This document shows, piece after piece, positions 19,692 through 27,070 of a stretch of 64,000 nt of DNA; position 1 is the stretch's first letter; each line of letters opens with the position of its first letter. The stretch spans positions 62,001 through 126,000 of the forward strand of contig NZ_JAJAGO010000005.1 of the NCBI RefSeq assembly GCF_025165795.1. Direction: 5' to 3'. The translations under genes and the position numbers were made by a program. The stretch is from Streptomyces gossypii (GTDB lineage Bacteria; Actinomycetota; Actinomycetes; Streptomycetales; Streptomycetaceae). The notes beneath the pieces were generated by a model, which saw nothing but the letters and a program-made list of their open reading frames with translations, did not search any database and was not told where the DNA came from.

Positions 19692-21245
19692 TCACCAATC
19701 GTCGCCGCTCACGCGGGTCGAGGCTACCGGCTCCGCCTCACGGTTGGCGTCGCCGATCGGGCGGATGTGGCGCAGTGTCCTGAAGCAAGCGACTGAGGCT
19801 CCAGCGATTGCGATACCCGCGGCGATCGCGGCGGTGTTGAGTCCGCTGGTGAACGCGTCCTGCGCGCTTCGGAGAGCCCCGGCCGGCAACTGGTCCGCCA
19901 CCGACGTTGCGCCGGAGAGGCTGTCGCTGTACGGCTCGGCCACGGACTGGGGCAGTCCGGGCCGAGCCTCGACCGCCGTCCGGTAGATCGCCGTAGTGAG
20001 GCTTCCCAGGAGCGCGACCCCGGCCGCGATCCCGAGCTCTTGCACGGTCTCCGACAGCGCGGCGGCTGACCCGGATCTCTCCGACGGTGCCGCGCCTACG
20101 ACGATGTCGGTTCCCAGCGCGGCGATGACTCCGAGGCCGAGATAGAGGAAAGCGAATCCGGTGACCACGCTCAGCTTGCTGTCGGTCCCGGCGAAGGCGA
20201 GGAAGGCGTATCCGATGAGGGACAGTGCGAGGGCGGAGGCCATAACGCCCCCCGGCGGGACGCGAGTGGCGATCAGGGGCGCACCGATGCCCCCGATCAG
20301 CATGGCCAGTGCCGGCGGCCCCATCCACAGGCCGGCTGCCATGGGCGAGAGACCCTCGACGAGCTGCAGGTGCTGTGTGATCAGGAACATCATTCCGCCG
20401 AAACCGACCAGGCCGATCAGCAAGACCGTCAGGGCGGCGGAGAAGGCCCGGTCGGCGAAGAGCCTGATGTCCAGCAGCGGCTCTTTCAAGCGCAGTTGGC
20501 GACGGACAAACGCGACCGTCGAGCCGCCACCGAGAAGGACGGCGGCCAACGCCTGGACGTCGAGGCCATGTGCGGCGACATGCTTGATCGCATAGATGGT
20601 CGGAAGCATCGCCGTCAGAGACAGGCCGACGCTCAACGGGTCGAGCCGACCGGCATCGGTCCGAAACTCCGGCAGCAGCTTTGGTGCAGCAGCCAGCACG
20701 AACACGCTGACGGGTACCGCGATCAGGAAGACTGCACCCCACCAGAAGCTGGCAACCAGGACACCGCCTACGACCGGTCCGGCCGCCATTCCGAGCGCGA
20801 ACATCGTGGCCCATGCACCGATCGCCGACGCCCGCTGCCGGGCGTCGGTGAACATGTTGCTGATCAGGGACAATGTGGACGGCATCAGCGTCGCTCCGGC
20901 CACTCCCAGCAGGGCCCGCGCCATGATCAGCCAGAGGGCGCTGGGGGCGAACGCTGCAAGAATCGAGGCCGCGCCGAATGCGGCCGTGCCGATCATCAGC
21001 AGGCGCCGGCGCCCGATCCGGTCGCCCAGCATTCCCATGGTGATCAGGAACCCCGCGATGAGGAATCCGTAGGCGTCCATGATCCACAACGTCTCCGTTG
21101 CGGTTGGCTGCAGGTCCGCGGCCAGGCTCGGAACGACGAGATACAGCGCCGTTACATCGAGCCCCAACAGCGCGGTCGGCAATGCCAAAACCGCGAAGCC
21201 GGTCCACTCCCGCCACCCCGCACGTGACGACGGTTGCGCCTCCAT
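19692..21245 (-). CDS. MFS multidrug efflux transporter, DHA2 (14-TM) family
   Basis: This 517-aa integral membrane protein has about 14 hydrophobic segments, as in EmrB/QacA/SmvA-type proton-driven drug exporters. Motifs visible are GLDVTALYLVVPSLAADL (family signature in TM1), LITMGMLGDRIGRRRLLMIG (loop 2-3 motif A) and RALLGVAGATLMPSTLSL. It is transcribed with the tetR gene 5 bp downstream. Its promoter region contains a recognisable -35/-10 pair and two direct repeats that look like a TetR operator. Substrate is unknown. It belongs to the accessory region and may have been acquired. Confidence 0.92.
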   Translation of the reverse strand: MEAQPSSRAGWREWTGFAVLALPTALLGLDVTALYLVVPSLAADLQPTATETLWIMDAYGFLIAGFLITMGMLGDRIGRRRLLMIGTAAFGAASILAAFAPSALWLIMARALLGVAGATLMPSTLSLISNMFTDARQRASAIGAWATMFALGMAAGPVVGGVLVASFWWGAVFLIAVPVSVFVLAAAPKLLPEFRTDAGRLDPLSVGLSLTAMLPTIYAIKHVAAHGLDVQALAAVLLGGGSTVAFVRRQLRLKEPLLDIRLFADRAFSAALTVLLIGLVGFGGMMFLITQHLQLVEGLSPMAAGLWMGPPALAMLIGGIGAPLIATRVPPGGVMASALALSLIGYAFLAFAGTDSKLSVVTGFAFLYLGLGVIAALGTDIVVGAAPSERSGSAAALSETVQELGIAAGVALLGSLTTAIYRTAVEARPGLPQSVAEPYSDSLSGATSVADQLPAGALRSAQDAFTSGLNTAAIAAGIAIAGASVACFRTLRHIRPIGDANREAEPVASTRVSGDDW

Positions 21246-21257
21246 CTCACCCTCCGA

Positions 21258-21295
21258 ACTAGTTGAACCTACGTACTAGTTGTACCATCGTTCAA
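21258..21295 (-). promoter_or_regulatory. Promoter and putative TetR operator of the MFS-tetR operon
   Basis: On the minus strand, TTGAAC (21290-21295) and TAGGTT (21266-21271) are spaced by 18 bp, close to the Streptomyces housekeeping consensus. Two direct repeats ACTAGTTGWACC (21258-21269 and 21275-21286, 17 bp apart) cover the spacer and -10 and are good candidates for binding of the co-encoded TetR protein. Confidence 0.65.
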
Positions 21296-21320
21296 TATAA
21301 TACGTGAAGGAACCGGAGCT

Positions 21321-21525
21321 GTGACTCACGGGAACGCGCCCCTCGGCGTGGAGGGGAGGCGGCGGCTGGTGACGAAAAGCAGGACTCGGCGATCGCCCAT
21401 GTCGCAGCGGAGATGGGGATCTCAGGGGCGTGCGCGTCGAAAGTGGGTCGACCGGTGGCGCCGCTACGGCGAGATGGGCATCCAGGACCGGCCCTCGAGT
21501 CCGCATGCCAGCCTGAACGTCACCG
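21321..21525 (+). pseudogene. N-terminal remnant of an IS481-type transposase
   Basis: A GTG at 21321 begins THGNAPLGVEGRRRLV, the typical start of IS481 transposases. After a frameshift the second frame gives AIAHVAAEMGISGACASK, the helix-turn-helix, and a return to the first frame gives WVDRWRRYGEMGIQDRPSSPH, the segment just before the DDE domain. The catalytic domain is absent and no inverted repeats were found. This is an inactive fragment marking past insertion-sequence activity in the accessory region. Confidence 0.75.
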
Positions 21526-21713
21526 GATGCCGGGAGACTGCGGCGGGCTGGCAGGGAGACAGTCGCCGGATAGGCGACTCACGGAGCGTCGCAACTCGAT
21601 GATCACTCAGACTTGTGCCTGCGCTGCTCGCGAGAGCCCGCCGCACCTGTCTGCGCCACCTCTGACTCGCCCAGCGTGACCATCGACTCGCACAGGGCCG
21701 GCTGAGGTCCGGC

Positions 21714-22169
21714 TCACAGCGCCGCGCCGCCAAGCCTGCGAACCGCCTTCCCGAGCACCCGCTCCCCGGAGAAGAAGCCGCGATGGCGGGAATCAATGCT
21801 GTGGGAATTGTCGCCCAGTACCACGAGGGACCCCGGCGGCACGTGGGTGCCGGGAAGGGCGCCGGTGGACTCCTCCGGGACGGGATCACCGGGCAGGGCG
21901 GCGACACGCTTGATGTTCCACCCCGTCGTAGGGGGGTCGCCGGCCGGTACCCCGGAAGGATCCGGCGGCCGGAGTACGACGACGTCGCCGCGGCGCAGCT
22001 GAGTGAGGAGGCGGCGGCGCACGACGACCCGTTCCCCGTCTTGCAGAGTGGGCGCCATGCTGCTGCCCTGGACGGCCACGACGACAAAGGTCCTGCGCAG
22101 GTATCCGGCCGCGAGGCCCGTGGCAAGCAGACACGCGGCCGGCGCGGTGATCAACAGCCTCATGCCCAT
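21714..22169 (-). CDS. S26 (signal peptidase I-like) membrane protease, candidate leader peptidase of the Cys-rich peptide
   Basis: The 151-aa protein has one N-terminal membrane segment (LLITAPAACLLATGLAAGYL) and then the leader-peptidase fold. The nucleophile is S37 in GSSMAPT and the general base is K87 in WNIKRVAALPGD; the closing box is LGDNSHSIDSRHRGF. It is shorter than housekeeping signal peptidases but has all catalytic residues. An in-frame TTG at 22238 could extend it by 23 residues, but that TTG is part of a TTGACA hexamer that looks like a -35 box. It is divergent from a 60-aa six-cysteine peptide gene that contains an A-K-A signal-peptidase-like site, so I infer that it processes this peptide. 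Confidence 0.82.
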   Translation of the reverse strand: MGMRLLITAPAACLLATGLAAGYLRRTFVVVAVQGSSMAPTLQDGERVVVRRRLLTQLRRGDVVVLRPPDPSGVPAGDPPTTGWNIKRVAALPGDPVPEESTGALPGTHVPPGSLVVLGDNSHSIDSRHRGFFSGERVLGKAVRRLGGAAL

Positions 22170-22386
22170 CGCCGACGGCCCCCGCTCCAGTCCCTCCCGA
22201 GATGGATCAGGATCCTGCGTGCCATGGCTGCGTGTCAATCCTTTTTAGCCTGCGGAACTGCCGTGGGGATTGCCAAAGCAACGTCATAAAAGATCTCGAG
22301 TCCATCCTCTGGAGCTGCTGCACGGATCGCTGTACAGTCCTGATCCGCAGCAAGCGGAATGACTGTTGACCCGGAAAGGGAATGCC
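22170..22386. promoter_or_regulatory. Divergent promoter region between the S26 protease and the peptide gene
   Basis: The 217-bp gap is relatively AT-rich in its middle. Towards the protease, TTGACA (22233-22238, minus strand) is a perfect -35 hexamer, with GGATCC 17 bp further on as a weak -10. Towards the peptide, TACAGT (22333-22338) is a -10 candidate about 50 bases before the start; a matching -35 is unclear. No operator was recognised. Confidence 0.4.
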
Positions 22387-22569
22387 ATGAAGAAGACGCT
22401 GAGAAGGCTTGGTGACCGCGCACTTGAGCGTGTGGTGCCCAGTACTTCCGCCAAGGCGGAAGTGGGTTTCTATAAGTTCTGCTACTGCTCCGGGCCGTTC
22501 TACTACGCGCGCCTGTGCCCCTACGACGGTGGCGCCTGCAGCGGCTGCCGTCGCACGGGTGAATGCTAA
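22387..22569 (+). CDS. Small six-cysteine peptide, putative secreted or RiPP-like precursor
   Basis: The ATG has GGAAAGGGA 7 bases upstream and encodes 60 residues. The first 24 are basic with no hydrophobic stretch (MKKTLRRLGDRALERVV then PSTSAKA); the rest holds six cysteines at positions 32, 34, 44, 51, 54 and 60, the last being the C-terminal residue, with many Tyr/Phe and Gly. The pattern is C-x-C-x9-C-x6-C-x2-C-x5-C. A-K-A at 22-24 would suit an S26 protease, releasing a 36-residue product. The genes downstream encode MauE- and MauD-like redox proteins and an ABC exporter. I recognise no named family; antimicrobial, signalling or enzyme-cofactor roles are all open. Confidence 0.75.
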   Translation: MKKTLRRLGDRALERVVPSTSAKAEVGFYKFCYCSGPFYYARLCPYDGGACSGCRRTGEC

Positions 22570-22620
22570 CGAATCACCCAGGGGTGCGTCGGTGGAGCTT
22601 CCTCCGCTGACGCGTTCGGT

Positions 22621-22660
22621 CCGCCGGTCCTCCGCTGCCCGCGCGGCGCAGGACCGGCGG
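22621..22660 (+). terminator. Strong hairpin between peptide gene and mauE-like gene (likely attenuator)
   Basis: An 11-bp perfect stem (CCGCCGGTCCT / AGGACCGGCGG) encloses an 18-base GC-rich loop that can pair internally. It lies 51 bp after the peptide stop and 31 bp before the next start. Partial termination here would give more precursor mRNA than enzyme mRNA, as in many peptide operons. Confidence 0.6.
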
Positions 22661-22691
22661 CAAGGCGTGCGAATGCAAGGTAGGGACCGAG

Positions 22692-23222
22692 GTGTACTAC
22701 ATCGGGCTCACGGCCCGTCTCCTGCTGGCTCTCGTCTTCGTCGCCGCGGTCCTCGGCAAGTCCTGGCCGCGCCGTTCGTTCGATGACTTCGTCGCCGCGC
22801 TCAGCGCGCTGCGGCTCTTCCCCCGGCGGCTGTCCGGAGCAGCCGCCTCGGCCACTGTCGCGGCCGAGGCGGTCACGGTGCTGCTGCTTGCCGTGCCCGC
22901 GACCGTGGAAGCGGGGTTCGTGGTGGCGATGGCCCTGCTGGGGACCTTCATCGCCGGGATCCTGAGCGCACGAGGCCGCGGGCGTCAGGTGCCGTGCCGG
23001 TGCTTCGGCGCCGGCGGCAGCACACCGCTCGGCCTGCCGCATGTGATCCGCAACGCGGCGTTGGCGGTGGTCGCGGTGCTGGGCCTGGCGGCCGACTACG
23101 CGTCAGCAGGCGGGTCTTCGCACCCGGGTGGCGTGGTGCTCGCATCTGTCACCGCCGCTGTCGGCGCTGTGCTGGTGGTACGGATGGACGACCTGCTGGC
23201 GCTGGCCCCCATGGCTCGCTGA
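22692..23222 (+). CDS. MauE/DoxX-like redox-associated membrane protein
   Basis: This 176-aa protein has four to five membrane segments (for example LLLALVFVAAVLG, VTVLLLAVPATV, FVVAMALLGTFIAG) and a PCRCFG motif with cysteines 102 and 104, the hallmark of MauE and related DoxX-family proteins. MauE is needed in methylotrophs to form disulfides in the methylamine dehydrogenase small subunit. Here no methylamine dehydrogenase genes are present; the likely partner is the six-cysteine peptide encoded just upstream. It starts at GTG with only a weak ribosome-binding site and is followed after 66 bp by a MauD-like gene. Confidence 0.82.
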   Translation: MYYIGLTARLLLALVFVAAVLGKSWPRRSFDDFVAALSALRLFPRRLSGAAASATVAAEAVTVLLLAVPATVEAGFVVAMALLGTFIAGILSARGRGRQVPCRCFGAGGSTPLGLPHVIRNAALAVVAVLGLAADYASAGGSSHPGGVVLASVTAAVGAVLVVRMDDLLALAPMAR

Positions 23223-23243
23223 GCGCCGGGACCTCCGGCGCTC
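23221..23243 (+). terminator. Hairpin immediately after the mauE-like gene
   Basis: A perfect 9-bp stem (GAGCGCCGG / CCGGCGCTC) with a GACCT loop overlaps the stop codon. Because the MauD-like gene follows in the same direction 46 bp later, it is more likely a processing or attenuation site than a complete terminator. Confidence 0.5.
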
Positions 23244-23288
23244 CGACGCGGTCGCCCGCAGTGGCCGGACCGCTTACTGGAGACTGTG

Positions 23289-23792
23289 ATGATCTTCCTC
23301 ATAGCCGCGTTGGTCCTCGTCGGGGCGCTGAGCATCTTTCAGCTGATGCTCCTCCTGGCAGTGCTGCGCAGGCTCCGCGAACACGAGGCTCGGTTCGAGC
23401 GGATCGCCGAGGGCGGCGCCCTGTCGGGCGGCTACGATCCGTCCGTGCTGGTGGGCCGTCAGGTACCCGAGCTCGCGCATGCGGCGTCTCCTGGCGACGC
23501 CCCCAGACCGGTGGGATTCTTCTCCGTCGGCTGTGACGCCTGCCATGAACAGGCCCCCGCGTTCGTCGCGTCGGCCGCCACCCGTGGGGCTTCGGCGGTC
23601 GTGGTCGGTGACACGCCGGAGGAACTGGTCGGGCTGCTGGACGGCGTACCGGCGGTGACGGTGGGGGTACGGAGCGAGGAGCTGGCCAAGGCGGTGGACA
23701 TCCAGGTGTTCCCGACCTTTCTCGAGGTCGACGGGGACGGGCTCATCGTGTGGGCGGGATTCGAGCCGGCGGCCGTGGCGACGACCTCGTGA
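23289..23792 (+). CDS. MauD/TlpA-like membrane-anchored thioredoxin-fold protein
   Basis: The 167-aa protein has one N-terminal membrane anchor (FLIAALVLVGALSIFQLMLLLAV) cited here by IFLIAALVLVG, then a redoxin domain with the active-site motif GCDACHEQAP (C82, C85) and the cis-proline loop VFPTF. It belongs to the MauD/TlpA/ResA group of exported thiol-disulfide proteins. GGAG 6 bases before ATG favours this start over a GTG one codon earlier. Its last codon overlaps the start of the ABC exporter gene (GTGA), so the two are translationally coupled. It probably oxidises or isomerises disulfides of the small peptide together with the MauE-like protein. Confidence 0.85.
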   Translation: MIFLIAALVLVGALSIFQLMLLLAVLRRLREHEARFERIAEGGALSGGYDPSVLVGRQVPELAHAASPGDAPRPVGFFSVGCDACHEQAPAFVASAATRGASAVVVGDTPEELVGLLDGVPAVTVGVRSEELAKAVDIQVFPTFLEVDGDGLIVWAGFEPAAVATTS

Positions 23793-25639
23793 AGGACGGG
23801 CCGGGCGGCAGGCGCCTTCTGGGGCTCCTCACCACCATCTGGGGCTACTGCTGGAAGGCCGCCCCTCTGGTGTGGATCGGCCATCTGCCGCTCGCCGTGC
23901 TTGCGGGGCTCATTCCGGTCAGCGCAGCCTTGCTGACCAAGCTGGTGGTCGACGACCTCGTGAGCGGCGGCGGTCAGGCGCTGCTCTACGCGGCCGGACT
24001 CGCGGCGCTGGGCTTCTTCACCGGGGTGGTGCCGCACCTCGCGGAGTATCTGCGCGGCGAGCTCGGCCGGAGGATGGACCGGTTTCTGCAGGACCGGCTG
24101 CACACCGCCGTCAACGGGTTCCATGGCCTGTCCCGCTTCGAGGACCCGCGCCACCTGGACCGGCTGCGGATGGCGACCGAGGCGTCCGGCGGCTCCATGA
24201 TGCCTGTGACCGGCGGAATGGCGGAGACCGGCCGCAACGCCGTCGCGGTGGTCAGCCTGCTGATCACGCTGGTGTTCCTCAGCCCCGTGATGGCGGGCCT
24301 CGTCGTCGTCGCCGCGGTGCCGGTCCTGCTCGGGCAGCTCGCGCTGTCGCGCCGGCGTGTGGGGATGCTGGCGGCGACCTCCATGGCGATGCGCAAGGAA
24401 CTGTTCTATTCGGCGCTGCTGACCGAGGAGCGGGCGGCGAAGGAGGTGCGTCTGTTCGGGCTCGGCACCTTTCTCAAGGCCCGGATGCTGGGAGAACTCG
24501 GCACCGTCCAAGACGCAGAGCGTCGTGTGGACCGCAAGGATGCGGCCGTCCAGAGCTCTCTCGCCGGGCTGTCCGCCTTGGTGGCCGGCGGCGGTCTGGT
24601 GTGGGCCGTGGACGCGGCGATGGCGGGCCGGCTCACGCCGGGCGATGTGACGGCCTTCGCGGCGGCGGTCGCCGGGGTCCAGACCGCACTCGTGGGGCTG
24701 GTGGTGAGCCTGGCACAGGCGCACCAGTCGCTGCTGATGTTCTCCTTCCACGAGGCGGTGACCGGACTCCCTGACGATCTCGCCCCGCCGCGCGAGCTTG
24801 TCGCGGGCGGGGCACGCCATCTCCCGGCGCTGAGGCACGGGGTGGAGCTGCGTGATGTGTGGTTCCGCTATGACACGCAGCAACGGTGGGTGCTGCGCGG
24901 GGTGGACCTGTTCATCCCGTTCGGCACGTCGCTCGCGCTGGTCGGTCTCAACGGGGCCGGGAAGAGCACGCTGATCAAGCTGCTGTGCCGCTTCTACGAC
25001 CCGGTGCGGGGCTCGGTCCACTGGGACGGCAGGGACCTGCGGGACATCGCTCCGGAGGAGCTGCGACGCAGGATGGGCGTGCTGTTCCAGGACTTCATGT
25101 GCTACGACCTGACGGCGCGCGAGAACATCGGTGTGGGCGCCCTGGACCTGATGGAGGACGGGGAGCAGATACGGCGGGCGTCCGGACTCGCAGGGGCCCA
25201 CGAGGTGGTGGCGGCGCTGCCACGCGGCTATGACACCTTGCTCAGCCGGATCTTCTTCGCCGATGACGGAGGGGAGGAGGAGGATCCCGAGGCGGGCATG
25301 GTGCTGTCGGGCGGGCAGTGGCAGCGCCTGGCACTGGCCCGCGCTCTGCTGCGGCAGGGAAGGGATCTGCTGATCCTGGACGAGCCGAGCGCGGGCCTGG
25401 ACGCACAGGCCGAGTACGAGGTGCACGCGAGACTGCGCGCGCACCGCACCGGCGCCACCAGCCTGCTGGTGTCCCATCGGCTCAGCGCCGTGCGCGAGGC
25501 CGATGTGATCGTTGTGCTGGACGAGGGCCGGATCACCGAACAAGGCACACATGACGAGCTGATGGCGGCCGAGGGCGCCTACGCCCAGCTGTTCACGGTC
25601 CAGGCCGCGGGATACCTGCCGGAGGCCGTGGAGAGCTGA
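23789..25639 (+). CDS. ABC exporter (fused membrane and ATPase domains), candidate peptide exporter
   Basis: The 616-aa half-transporter has about six membrane segments in the first 320 residues and a complete ATPase domain: GLNGAGKST (Walker A, near 386), VLFQDFMCYDLT (Q-loop), LSGGQWQRLALARALL (signature, near 506), LLILDEPSAGLD (Walker B) and LLVSHRL (H-loop). There is no N-terminal C39 peptidase domain, so leader removal must be done by another enzyme, plausibly the S26 protease. An unusual acidic stretch (DDGGEEEDPE) precedes the signature. It starts at GTG, overlapping the stop of the thioredoxin gene by 4 bp. It is last in the operon. Confidence 0.88.
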   Translation: MKDGPGGRRLLGLLTTIWGYCWKAAPLVWIGHLPLAVLAGLIPVSAALLTKLVVDDLVSGGGQALLYAAGLAALGFFTGVVPHLAEYLRGELGRRMDRFLQDRLHTAVNGFHGLSRFEDPRHLDRLRMATEASGGSMMPVTGGMAETGRNAVAVVSLLITLVFLSPVMAGLVVVAAVPVLLGQLALSRRRVGMLAATSMAMRKELFYSALLTEERAAKEVRLFGLGTFLKARMLGELGTVQDAERRVDRKDAAVQSSLAGLSALVAGGGLVWAVDAAMAGRLTPGDVTAFAAAVAGVQTALVGLVVSLAQAHQSLLMFSFHEAVTGLPDDLAPPRELVAGGARHLPALRHGVELRDVWFRYDTQQRWVLRGVDLFIPFGTSLALVGLNGAGKSTLIKLLCRFYDPVRGSVHWDGRDLRDIAPEELRRRMGVLFQDFMCYDLTARENIGVGALDLMEDGEQIRRASGLAGAHEVVAALPRGYDTLLSRIFFADDGGEEEDPEAGMVLSGGQWQRLALARALLRQGRDLLILDEPSAGLDAQAEYEVHARLRAHRTGATSLLVSHRLSAVREADVIVVLDEGRITEQGTHDELMAAEGAYAQLFTVQAAGYLPEAVES

Positions 25640-25728
25640 CCGGCATAAACAGTCAGACGAGCTGATGTAAGTGATGGATCTGTGGATAACGGGACGCATC
25701 GCCCCCTGTCTCCCGGCACTGTCGAGCC

Positions 25729-26934
25729 ATGACACAGCACACCGGCGGACACACTCCTGATCCCTCCCTCTCCGGCGGCGCGGCTCAGGTCGCTCTGCGC
25801 GGCCCCTCGGAGCTCGCGGACGCACTGCCCTATCTCCTCGGCTTCCATCCCACCGACTCGATCGTGGTCGTCGCCCTGCACGGTGAGCGTGGGCGGTTCG
25901 GCGGTCGGCTCCGGATGGGCATTCCGGCGACGCCCGACGAGTGGGCGCCCGTCGCCTCCCAGCTAGCCGCCTGCCTGCAGAGCGGTTCCCTTGCCCGCGG
26001 CGGCGCCCCTGACGGTGCCCTGGTCTTCCTCTGCCAGGATCCACCCGCGGGCGGATCGGGAAGGGCGGTGATGGAGCGACTGCGCCCGCTGGCCCAGCGC
26101 ATGCGGACCGCCTGCGGCGAGCTGGAGATGCCGGTCTTCGAGGCGTTGTGTCTCTCCGGCGGGCGCTACTGGTCCTACTGCTGCCCGGAGACGAGCTGTT
26201 GTCCGGCCGAGGGCACGCCGCTCGCCCTCCCCGGCACATCGGCGATGGCCGCGGCGGCCACCTTCGCCGGAATCCATGTGCAGGGGTCGCTGAAGGAGAT
26301 GGAAGCCAGGGTGGCACCCCTCGCCTGCGGGCTCTCCTCACCGCAGGAGCGAGCACTGGACAAGGCGGCCGCCGCCCTGGTCCCGCGGATGCTCAGCAGC
26401 CACGACCGCGACGCGGTGTCGGGTGAGACCGTCCGGCTGGCGCGTCGCCTGATCGACCGGTTCCGCGGGGCGGCGCGGGCTGACGGAACCGACGTCGTGG
26501 CCGAGGCGGACGCGCGGGACGACGCCCTGCTGTCGCACGACGAGGCGGCGATCCTGATCCTCGGACTCCAGGATCGGGGCACCCGGGACCGGGCCGCCGA
26601 GTGGATGGAGGGCCGCGAGGCGGCTCCCGCCCTGCGGCTGTGGCGTGCGCTCTCCCGCCGTTGCGTGGGGACGTACGCGGAGCACTCCGTCGCGCCGCTC
26701 ACTCTGGCCGGCTGGGTCGCGTGGTCCAGTGGCGACGAACCCTCGGCACGCGTGGCCTTCGGCCGTGCCCTGGACACCGATCCGGACTATGTCTTCGCGC
26801 AGCTGCTGCACCGTGCCTGCAACGAAGGGCTCGATCCCGAGCCGCTGCGGCGCTGCATGCGGGAGGAGCGTGCCACCCGGCGCCGGAAGCGGCGTGGCGG
26901 TCGTCCGGGTGTCGCACGCCGGACCACGTCATGA
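25729..26934 (+). CDS. DUF4192-family protein
   Basis: This 401-aa protein shows the actinobacterial DUF4192 domain: LRGPSELADALPYLLGFHPTDSIVVVALHG near the start (core LPYLLGFHPTDSIVVVAL), then WSYCCPETSCCPAEGTPL with a Cys cluster, and a helical C-terminal third resembling a short TPR-like repeat (GWVAWSSGDEPSARVAFGRA). Its function is unknown. It probably restarts the conserved chromosome after the accessory region. The last 30 residues are very Arg-rich. No operon partner is evident; the next gene is 136 bp away. Confidence 0.82.
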   Translation: MTQHTGGHTPDPSLSGGAAQVALRGPSELADALPYLLGFHPTDSIVVVALHGERGRFGGRLRMGIPATPDEWAPVASQLAACLQSGSLARGGAPDGALVFLCQDPPAGGSGRAVMERLRPLAQRMRTACGELEMPVFEALCLSGGRYWSYCCPETSCCPAEGTPLALPGTSAMAAAATFAGIHVQGSLKEMEARVAPLACGLSSPQERALDKAAAALVPRMLSSHDRDAVSGETVRLARRLIDRFRGAARADGTDVVAEADARDDALLSHDEAAILILGLQDRGTRDRAAEWMEGREAAPALRLWRALSRRCVGTYAEHSVAPLTLAGWVAWSSGDEPSARVAFGRALDTDPDYVFAQLLHRACNEGLDPEPLRRCMREERATRRRKRRGGRPGVARRTTS

Positions 26935-27041
26935 CCGGCCTGATCGTCGCGCGTGTCTGCTGGGTGATCTTCTGGCTGCTGGAGCGTCTGCGTAGCCCTT
27001 CGCGGCGCTTGTGCCGCGCGGGTCGTCGAAGTGGACTGTTT

Positions 27042-27064
27042 ATCGTCAGTGAGACGACTATGAT
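27042..27064 (+). promoter_or_regulatory. Operator-like dyad and -10 box of the Nudix regulator gene
   Basis: TCGTC-AGTGA-GACGA (27043-27057) is a perfect 5-bp inverted repeat around a 5-base centre. It directly adjoins TATGAT (27059-27064), which ends 6 bases before the ATG, consistent with a leaderless mRNA. The position suits autoregulation by the encoded NrtR-like protein. Confidence 0.55.
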
Positions 27065-27070
27065 CGCGCC

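Noticed and set aside
22170..22238. TTG start extending the S26 protease by 23 residues
   Set aside because: The TTG belongs to a perfect TTGACA hexamer, lies only 2 bases from its would-be ribosome-binding site, and the extension is hydrophilic and unconserved.
22409..22786. 125-aa frame overlapping the six-cysteine peptide gene
   Set aside because: It starts inside the peptide gene in another frame, lacks a ribosome-binding site and has poor codon bias; the 60-aa frame with GGAAAGGGA upstream is favoured.
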